NCBI RefSeq assembly: GCF_025766255.1
Contig: NW_026516669.1
Span: 1-64,000 of the forward strand
Reading direction: 5' to 3'
Source: Zychaea mexicana
Lineage: Eukaryota > Mucoromycota > Mucoromycetes > Mucorales > Lichtheimiaceae
DNA: 64,000 bases
Position 1 is the stretch's first letter. The number at the start of each line of letters is the position of its first letter. A program made the position numbers and the translations under genes. The notes under the pieces are model-generated. The model saw only the letters and a list, made by a program, of their open reading frames with translations, made no database searches and had not been told where the DNA came from. Of this stretch, positions 56,347 through 64,000 are shown piece after piece.

Positions 56347-58189
56347 TTACCAATGACCGGAGGTGATGGAGAGCGATAATGCGCACGTTGCATTACGCTT
56401 TCTAACAATAAGACGAGAAGAGAAAGATGAGCAACTGTTACGAAGAAAGCACCGACAAATAACAGTAGTCTTACCTTATTCCCCGGTTACTACTCATAAT
56501 AATTTCTGCATCATCGAAACTGTCGTTTCTACAAATATATTTTGAGTTGATATTCTGTCTATGTATGTAGCATAAGAATAGAAATCTAAATACTGTTACG
56601 TACCCATTTAATTCATCGTCATCATTGTTCAAATCTAGTATTCTGGCAGTGCCACTATCATGGCTACCATCATTCTGGATGCTGTCATCAACGTCCGATT
56701 CATCCGTCTCGCTTCGACGCCTTTTTCTTGCTGCTTTGTCTCTATTTGACGTGCAACCAGAAAATCATGTTAACACAATATAATAATGCACTTCCATACA
56801 TACATGGACACTTGCATATACCTTATCAATAAATCATTGGAATGCTTATTATGCGAATTTGTTGGTAGTTTAAAGTGCGCTGCTGATCGACGATAAGCTG
56901 GATTTGCATATGGCGGTATGCGTTCGTTGTGGTTACGGTGGCTAGATTCAGAATGTGTTCTTTTATTGGGCACGGTTCGTGAGCTATTGAAAAGTTAATG
57001 AAGATGTTAGCCAAGGGTGTACAACAAGACCAAACATCCCGTAATTATGAATACGTTACTTTATAGGCAATTCATCGTCTGTAGATTCATCCGAGTCGAC
57101 GGTAGGCGGCACTGCCTCCTTCCTCTTCGCTGTTGTATCCGCTGCCCTTGAACTGCTGCTACCTCGTGCACTCGATGGGCCAGCCTCGCTGTGTACACGA
57201 CTAGTATTATTATGACTTGCTCGGAATTTGGACTTTTGCGCAGCATACAGCTTGTCCTGTCAAATAATTGTAACATATTAGAGATTACAGGTTTATCTAC
57301 CTTGGACATTGATAATCATGTTTGTTTTCTTTACCTTGAGTTTATTGAATTTCTTCTCAAAGAAACTTTTTTCATCCTCGGTAATTGATAATTTGACCTT
57401 AGTCTTTTCCAGCTCCTCATTTGCTACACGAAGCTTACACTCTGAGTCCCTAATGAGAACATTTTTAAAATCACGAGTTAGCAGAAGTGTTGTTTCTTTG
57501 ATATGCGCTAAACCAGAAAACTTACTCCTTCATTCCAGTCGCGGTTGCCAGAAGCTTCACGATATCGGATTTCTCTAGCGTTTCCCAGAATCGGATCCGG
57601 CCCAAGGCAGTAGGAGATTCTAGACGACCATCCTGTTCACTGATACTATTGGACAAACAGCATGAGTAACAAATAGAACATGATTCTTCTCCTCGTATCT
57701 TTCCCATCCATTTTTTACCCCCTCCCCCCTCTTTTTTGAGGTAACGAAACATTCAATATTTACCTTCGAAGAGACTTCAAATAATTCACTTTTCGTTCAA
57801 GGCTTTGATTGATTTGTTGAAGTTGCGAAAGTTGGAGGTGTAAGACGGATAACTCTTGTCGATCAACTTCTTTATTCCGATCGTCCGATGAATCGGTTTG
57901 TAGATCGCCTTTGAGGGCAGAAGCATTTTCGATGTATAACGGGCCAATAACGCTCGTGGGTAGCATCTTTTTATTACAATTCGGACAGCATGGCTTTGTG
58001 CTAAACCAACGATTGATGCTACAATAAAAGGATAAAGTTGGAATGCATGACCATTGAATGAATGACAGGGATCCAAAAAAAAGCACTCTTGACTAAAGTA
58101 TTTTACCAATAAGTATGAAATACATGACGGCAAGGCAGCGCAGCAATATCTTCTTCGATAAGTGTAACACAGATCGTACAAGTCGTCAT
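56347..58189 (-). CDS. TRAIP-like RING-type E3 ubiquitin ligase
   Basis: Nine exons (58189-58107, 58018-57764, 57645-57526, 57449-57335, 57256-57060, 56983-56822, 56741-56604, 56528-56475, 56401-56347) join in phase into 392 aa; all introns are 73-118 nt. The RING-H2 finger starts at residue 4: CTICVTLIEEDIAALPCRHV, FHTYCINRWFSTKPCCPNCN, then KKMLPTSVIGPLYIE. A coiled coil follows (LHLQLSQLQQINQSLERKVN, later KTKVKLSITEDEKSFFEKKF). The C-terminal half is Ser/Asp/Arg-rich with RKRRRSETDESD (possible nuclear signal). RING plus coiled coil in this order fits TRAIP/NOPO, a nuclear replisome ubiquitin ligase; I infer the role. The final exon (KRNATCALSLSITSGHW) is the least certain part. It is divergent from the UBX gene. 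Confidence 0.82.
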
Positions 58190-59054
58190 GATTTGAATTG
58201 CACTGCTGGTAATAAAGAAGAAGAGAGGGTAAAGGTGGTAGTGACAACAAGGGGAAAGAGAGACGGGACAAAAAAAGGAAAAAGATAGCGGAGAGTCAGC
58301 TAGATTGCTGGAACGACATTACTCTTTGAAACAATAATACGCTCTGCCGACAGCACTAGAAAACGTCCCTCATTTTTCGCTAATCGGCACGATAAACGCA
58401 TCCAACGAGGCTTGTTACTAGCTTGCTCTCTAGAATGACATATGTAACCTGGCGCCTCATCTAGTTCTGCTGTAGTAGATATTATATTACCTCTTTATGG
58501 CTACTGATTACGTGTCTAGCCCGAAAAAGATATGAAGACTTGGTTATCGAAGAAAAAAGTGGTTGCAATAATAGCGGGATGGAAGTACATGAGAGCAGCC
58601 ACTAATGATCGATTTGCTTGTTTGTGCTGCTAAATAGTAGTTTTGATGCGTTATCATTTGATCTGTATATCTAACAGCTACTATGCTTTGCACTCGATCT
58701 ACTTCTATAAGATTTGCAGTCGTTTAGAAAAGTGTAATAGAGAAGCCTATTATTACCTGCCTGATACCGACACACTGTGCCAGATATCTCGAGTCGTACG
58801 GCATGCCACCAGTGATATGTAATTACTTGGCAACATATCGCTGGCATAGTCTATCGTAATGGATATCTTGAACGATACTATCATCAAACGTGATAAACGG
58901 GGTACGGTATCGTGTTTTGGCAAGAAAGGGCGACATCACTTCCAAAATTGGTTGATGTACGCGCTGTGATTAAATCTGATGGAATCCGCATTGTCTTTTC
59001 CACCACTCTCTTCCCGAACGAAAGAAAGAGAACGCGTCATATAACATATATAAA
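58190..59054. promoter_or_regulatory. bidirectional upstream region of TRAIP-like (-) and UBXN1-like (+) genes
   Basis: 865 bp with no supported ORF. A TATA-like ATAACATATATAAAATGG overlaps the UBX start (59041-59058). Confidence 0.5.
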
Positions 59055-60623
59055 ATGGCAAACGATATTGATACTCTCGTTGACATGGGCTTTTCCCGTG
59101 GCAAGGTGTAAGTGCATTCAATCATTGCTTTTGTTCTTTTTGAGTTTTCAAACCGAGGCCACTCTTAATATTTCTTTATTATAGACAGAAAGCTTGGAGA
59201 GCTACCAATGGCGCAGGGCTTCAACCGGCGATGGATTGGTAAAAGAAGCAATAACGTACACCATTTCACTTTTTTCTGAAAGGCAACTCTGACTCTATAT
59301 TTTCGTGCCATAGGTTGTTAGCGAATCCTAATGTGTCCGATGAACCAGAAGAACCGTCAGAGCATACACTCGGTGAAAAGACAGCACCTGCTAGTGGCAG
59401 TGAACAAGCAGCAGGTGGCAGTGCAGCAGGAGCAGGAGAAAGTGAAGAAGGTATCTGAAATTACTCACAGAGAGAAAACTAAGATTTGCAACTCCAGGTA
59501 GACAAAAAGGGGAATTCTAATAATGACTTGTCAATAGGTGAAATTCAAAATGGTGAGCAAACGGCTCAAAGTTTGATTTGTAACGATTGTCAAAAGCTGT
59601 TCCGCGATGGTAAGAGAAAGCAAAGAATGAAAGGCAGGGGAGAGAGCCTGTATAAATACTTGAGGAAAGAAGCTCAACTTTCCTTTCTCTCGTTTCACCT
59701 AGCCGCCACTGCTGAACGACACGCGATTAAAACATCCCATCAAAACTTTTCCGAGAGCACCGAAGTTATTGCCCCGTTGACTGAAGAAGAAAAGCAGGCA
59801 AAGCTGGCTGAGTTGAAGGCACGTCTTGCTGAAAAGCAGGCCAGTAAAGCAAAAGAAGAGGCTGAGGAACGTAGACAGCAGGAAAAGATTAGAAGAAAGG
59901 CCGGCCAGGACATTTCGGTTGCTAAACAACAAATGGAGGAAAAGGAGTTGAAGAAGGCATTTGATGCAAAGAGACGTGAAAAAGAACTAGATCGGATTGC
60001 AAAGGCCAAGGTCAAGGCCCAGATTGACGCTGATAAAAAGGAACGAGCTGCAAAGGTACGAAAACAAAAAGCAGTGAGGATGATTTATTAGTGACAACGA
60101 GGTACTGCATTTCTAAACATATATAACAGAAAGAGGCAGCCAAGCGAGCCAGACAGCAAGATGCTCAAGAAGAAGCCGCAGCCGCAGCTTCTCAGCCAGC
60201 TTCATCTGCACCTGGTGTAAAACGATTATACAATGAAGCAAGGTTACAGTTCCGGGTTCCTGGTGCATCACCCATCACCCACACTTTCCCAGCCGACTCA
60301 ACCCTCACGCAGGTCAATGAATTTTTACAATCAAACGGCTGCGATAAACCTTTTACGCTTTCTATGACATTCCCTAGGTAAGCGATTATATCATTGAAAC
60401 ATCATTTGAGAATGGTTGGCTAAAACGGAGGCACGCTCTTAAATAGGAAAACATTCGGAGAAGGTGATTTGGACAAGACATTGAAGGATTTGGGTAAGTG
60501 CTATTCATCTATTCCATTAGTAAGTCATCGCTATATTATGGGTTATCCGCTTGCTTACTTCTTGAACTTGTAATTACAGGTCTGGTCCCATCTTCTGCGC
60601 TTGTGCTTGCATACACCGCATAA
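59055..60623 (+). CDS. UBA/UBX-domain protein (UBXN1/SAKS1-like, p97/Cdc48 cofactor)
   Basis: Eight exons (59055-59107, 59185-59238, 59314-59450, 59538-59609, 59703-60055, 60130-60377, 60447-60493, 60580-60623) join in phase into 335 aa. UBA domain at 5-40: LVDMGFSRGKVQKAWRATNG, then LQPAMDWLLANP. A conserved cysteine-pair segment, SLICNDCQKLFRD, leads to AERHAIKTSHQNFSEST, matching the UBXN1 centre. A long charged helix follows (EEEKQAKLAELKARLAEKQA). The UBX domain occupies about 255-335: RLQFRVPGASPITHTFPADS, LTLSMTFPRKTFGEGDLDKT-like region, and LVPSSALVLAYTA at the C-terminus. It likely links ubiquitylated clients to Cdc48. Introns are 69-93 nt. Confidence 0.94.
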
Positions 60624-61150
60624 AAGCTTTTGATCGGAAGGGGAACAAAATTTGCAATAAATCTCACGTTTACCAACCGTTATATCGGATTTCTTTTCGC
60701 TTTGTATACCAGGGATGTGCTATACTAATCATCATTATGCAAGAGTTTCATCATCATTATCTTCATTTGGCTTTAAAATTTTATTCATAGTATGATTCAG
60801 TTATTCCCCTTCTATGCGTGCCATGTTTCAAAGTTCGGGGGCAAACTACTTCAGGGCTTTGAAAGCGTCAAGCAACACTCACAATCATTCATCAGCTACA
60901 ATTTTTGCAATGCTAAACGTCAAATTGCTACCTATTTGGTAAATTTATGCATTGATACATGGGACGCTGCTACTGGTCTTAAAATTTTGAAACGATGACA
61001 CTCCTTTGACTTTGTTGACGAGATGCTAAGTCATGCAGCTTACGAATTGATGACGAATTAAATGTTTATACGTCTAAACTTGGGTTTATAAAAGGTATAT
61101 AAACTGACATCCGTTGATCAACGGAAAAAGCATATTCAGATCAAGTCAAA
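60624..61150. promoter_or_regulatory. UBX gene 3' UTR and promoter of first KGG gene
   Basis: 527 bp; TATAAAA at 61087 and TATATAAA at 61096 lie about 50-65 nt before the next ATG. No gene seen. Confidence 0.6.
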
Positions 61151-61519
61151 ATGTCTAGCACTCAGAACAACAACCCCGGTAACTTTGCCAACCGTTCCAA
61201 GGAAGAAGTCCAGAACATCGCGTCCAAGGGAGGACAAAGTAGCCACAGTGGTGGCTTTGCGTCCATGGATTCCCAGAAGCAGGTATGTAGTTTTATTCTC
61301 GCTAAGACAGATCTTAGGTTTCAAAATGCGCTAACATATACTATTTTGAACATTACGTAGCATGATATTGCTTCCAAGGGTGGTCAAGCCTCATCCGGAT
61401 CCTTTGAACCTGGTAGCGAGCGCGCCAGAGCAGCTGGACGTAAGGGTGGCCGTGCTACTGGTAACACCAACCAAACTAACTATGAGGAGGATGAAGACTA
61501 CATCGACCAAGATCAGTAA
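61151..61519 (+). CDS. KGG-motif stress protein (conidiation-10 family), copy 1
   Basis: Two exons, 61151-61282 and 61361-61519 (intron 78 nt), encode 96 aa. The protein is small, hydrophilic and Gly/Ser/Gln-rich. It has three KGG units: VQNIASKGGQSS, HDIASKGGQASSG and RAAGRKGGRATGN, with FANRSKEEV before the first. This is the con-10/GsiB-type KGG family, LEA-like proteins induced by desiccation, starvation or sporulation and thought to protect hydrated structures. The C-tail is acidic (YEEDEDYIDQDQ). TATA lies close upstream. It converges with copy 2. Confidence 0.95.
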
Positions 61520-62565
61520 TAGTTTAGCTAATACTGTCGTCAATCCTGGCTCTGAATTGCTGAGCACTTGTAAATAAAAAAAATGCGTGTTTGTACAAAA
61601 CCAACATTTGCGCTTTGAAGCAGATTGCTTTTAAATCCACTGAAATAGTGTGTTACAATAGTGGATAATTAAAAAATTTTAGAACAATAACTGCTCTTCT
61701 GATTTTTTACTGTTTGATACCCTTGTACCGTTGCTGTCTGCTCTGATCATTTACTAGCTCTTTCGCTTAATGATTCATCCATTCAGGCTTATCGGAAAGT
61801 CCTGTAGCACGCACATAAACCAGTTTCGGCGGTCATTAATCTTTACCAACCTTTATACTCTCGATATCTTTGTATATCATATCTGCTGGATGTAGATATA
61901 CCGATTCTTTGCCGTACGCGATGGCAATTCATGATGATAGTTCTTCTGTTACAATATGTCTATTACAAAGAACGGTAATGCCTGTCTATGATATCAGATT
62001 TTCAAATAGTCCTGTATAATCACGGGTCCGAGGCATAGTACAAGGATTTTATTGAAGGACGATGCTCTGAATATTGTGTGATATGTTAACTCAGGGGATA
62101 TTCGTTGTAAGTCTACACCACTTTTTTCACACCCTAGGTTTTTCAGCATTTTTTTTTAAAAATCTGGGCTCACCACTTAATGATTTTTTAGGTTCCCTCG
62201 GTTTTTTCATATTTCAGGGCCTGAAAAAGTTGGGGTACAGATTTTGCAGCTTGGGATATTTGGGATATGTGTATCATAGTGAATTGGACATCGTTCACTT
62301 TACTATATGATACGGCCATTTTCTTTACCGCTCTTGAAGGTTCCCTCGTATTTTTCTTTCCAAAATGTGGGCACCTGAAAAAAGCGGGGACTGACTGTAT
62401 GCAAATTGATTTATCAAACATACTTTTGGATGTGACGATAAATATCTTGGATAACTGAGACAGGCGCCACAACAAAAAAATGGAAGATAGATAACAATGT
62501 ACAAAGGTGTTTTTATTTACAGATTGCTCGACAAAACTGAGCCAGTAGATACCCAAAGCTATTGT
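61520..62565. other. convergent region between KGG copies 1 and 2
   Basis: No gene. A GGTTCCCTCG segment followed by T-rich and GCACCTGAAAAA/GGCCTGAAAAAG sequence occurs twice (62189-62230 and 62338-62383), imperfectly. Confidence 0.5.
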
Positions 62566-62947
62566 TTACTGTTCATCATCCATATAGGTTTCATCTTCCT
62601 CATAGCTAGTTTGGTTGGTGTTACCAGTAGCGCGACCGCCCTTACGTCCAGCTGCTCTAGCACGCTCACTACCAGGTTCAAAGGATCCGGACGAGGCTTG
62701 GCCACCCTGAGAAGAGATGTCGTGCTAGATTCACGCAGAGTATTGCATGTCAGTACATTTAACTTTTGGGAAAACAGTAGCATTTTCCAAACTCGTAAAT
62801 CAGATATTCTTAACGCACCTGCTTCTGAGAATCCATGGACGCGAATCCACCGCTATGGCTACTTTGACCACCCTTTGATGCGATGTTCTGGACTTCTTCC
62901 TTGGAGCGGTTGGCGAAGTTAGCGGGATTATTTTGACGGTTAGACAT
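62566..62947 (-). CDS. KGG-motif stress protein (conidiation-10 family), copy 2
   Basis: Two exons, 62947-62819 and 62724-62566 (intron 94 nt), encode 95 aa. Nearly identical to copy 1 from NFANRSKEEV through TGNTNQT, with the same intron position after DSQKQ. Differences are at the N-terminus (MSNRQNNPAN), HDISSQGGQ in the second unit (KGG changed to QGG) and the tail (YEEDETYMDDEQ). The donor here is GTGCGT. Synonymous differences are scattered through exon 2, so it is a duplicate rather than an assembly artefact. Its TATA sequence is within the duplicated promoter block at 63003. Confidence 0.95.
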
Positions 62948-63892
62948 TTTTAGAAAACGATACACCTGATTATGGATTTCAGTGGTTGACGGATGGTACT
63001 TTATATACTTTCATAAAGCCCCAGTTTAGGAAGCTTTAATCATTATGTTGTCATTGACTGGCGATCGTGTAATAAGCTTCGCGATGTCAGATTATTACAT
63101 GCTCTTCTTATCATCAATGTTTCAAATCATACAGCGGTTTGCATTGTGTGAAATCACCGTAGCATAGTGTGTTCTTGGTTGCTACATGTGCAGTAGCTAT
63201 ATACTTTCATAAAAGCCCCAGTTTAGGAAGCTTTAATCATGATGTTGTCATTGACTGGCGATCGTGTAATAAGCTTCGCGATGTCAGTTTATTACATGCT
63301 CTTCTTATCATCAATGTTTCAAAATCATACAGCGGTTTGCATTGTGTGAAATCACCGTAGCATAGTGTGTTCTTGGTTGCTACATGTGCCAGAAGTTAAA
63401 AGTCATCGGTTACGTAGTTGATAGTAGCTAAGTGATTGTTGCTTTTACTAAAACCATTGAGGCCTAATTCACCGTGTTTAAACTTGGCTCATAAATATGT
63501 CATGTCTCAAAATTCGGACGCAATCACCAAGGGTTTGAGCATTTTTTTCCAACGGCTTCAAGTATCTCAAGTACCCCGTCACATGATTTCCATACTTTCA
63601 TGCAGTTGTACAATAGTCAGCATTAAGCCTGCGGATCATTTCAAAATAAGAAGCGACAGTGTGATGGTATAATACGGGCATAAAGGCATACTTGAAACTT
63701 GACACATTCAAGATTAGTATTATGCGCTGGGGTTTATTTACGTTGATTTTATGCAGCTCGACAAATCACGATTTCCGATGCTGACGAAGTATGCTGCTTT
63801 CTGATTTACTATGTATAAGACTTGAAAGATATATATACGTCTGCAAGTCTGCTCAAAATTCAGTTATTGTAGTTTCTATCAACGTTTTCATA
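62948..63892. promoter_or_regulatory. divergent promoter region between KGG copies 2 and 3
   Basis: 945 bp, containing a 189-bp tandem duplication (63003-63389). TATA for copy 2 (minus) is TATATAAAG near 62999-63008; TATA for copy 3 (plus) is GATATATATAC near 63828. Confidence 0.65.
63003..63389. repeat. 189-bp tandem duplication in KGG promoter
   Basis: 63003-63191 and 63199-63389 are almost identical, both opening ATACTTTCATAAA(A)GCCCC and closing TTGGTTGCTACATGTGC. They differ by a few substitutions and single-base indels. The first copy includes the copy-2 TATA region, so the core promoter itself was duplicated. Confidence 0.93.
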
Positions 63893-64000
63893 ATGTCTGG
63901 CACTCAAAACAACAATCCCGGTAACTTTGCCAACCGCTCCAAGGAAGAAGTTCAGAACATCGCATCAAAGGGCGGTCAAAGTAGCCATAGCCACAGTGGA
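63893..64000 (+). CDS. KGG-motif stress protein, copy 3 (3' end outside window)
   Basis: ATG at 63893; 36 codons are visible and the frame is open at the window edge. It begins MSGTQNNNPGNFANRSKEEV, then QNIASKGGQSSHSHSG, so it has an HS insertion relative to copies 1 and 2. It is closer to copy 1 at the N-terminus (NNNPGN). Confidence 0.93.
   Translation, partial: MSGTQNNNPGNFANRSKEEVQNIASKGGQSSHSHSG

Overview
The window looks like nuclear DNA of a filamentous fungus, most likely Mucoromycota and probably Mucorales. Spliceosomal introns are mostly 60-150 nt with GTAAGT-like donors. The gene set fits too: ATP-type PEP carboxykinase, fungal ADA2, a Gti1/Pac2 regulator, Zn2Cys6 factors, GDP-mannose 4,6-dehydratase, KGG stress proteins, and a BCAS3 homologue of the kind kept in early-diverging fungi. 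The taxonomic call is inference. No rRNA, tRNA, CRISPR array or intact transposon was recognised.

Layout. 0-2.4 kb: the 3' end of an unknown gene, then a broken USP7-type segment. 3.2-9.5 kb: a divergent pair, an oxaloacetate-type mitochondrial carrier (-) and an eight-exon BCAS3-like gene (+). 10.1-13.3 kb: a small orphan ORF, a DUF1348/SnoaL-like gene (-) and an HPP membrane protein (-). 13.3-16.2 kb: gene-poor, with a perfect 20-bp inverted repeat. 16.2-20.3 kb: a divergent BAG-domain gene (-) and PCK1 (+). 20.3-26.6 kb: a long gene-free stretch rich in microsatellites. 26.6-31.3 kb: three minus-strand genes, Gti1/Pac2 regulator, alkaline ceramidase (eight exons, one of 13 nt) and a small alpha/beta-hydrolase-like protein. 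31.3-43.2 kb: about 12 kb without a convincing gene, holding repeats and possible relics. 43.2-47.5 kb: questin-oxidase-like gene (-) and ADA2 (-). 49.1-51.9 kb: a Zn2Cys6/PAS transcription factor (+), with an echo of its C-terminus 1.4 kb downstream. 53.8-60.6 kb: GMD (+), a TRAIP-like RING ligase (-, nine exons) and a UBXN1-like UBA/UBX protein (+, eight exons). 61.1-64.0 kb: three KGG-motif genes with a duplicated promoter segment between the second and third.

How they fit together. Most are unrelated housekeeping genes. Two links deserve attention. PCK1 carries an exact CCG-N7-CCG site 5' of its TATA box, the motif bound by AcuK/AcuM-type regulators, and the same window encodes a Zn2Cys6/PAS factor of that general type; an oxaloacetate carrier is also present. 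The other link is the KGG cluster, which looks like a recent local amplification of both coding and promoter sequence. All exon boundaries were worked out by eye from splice signals, phase and family conservation.
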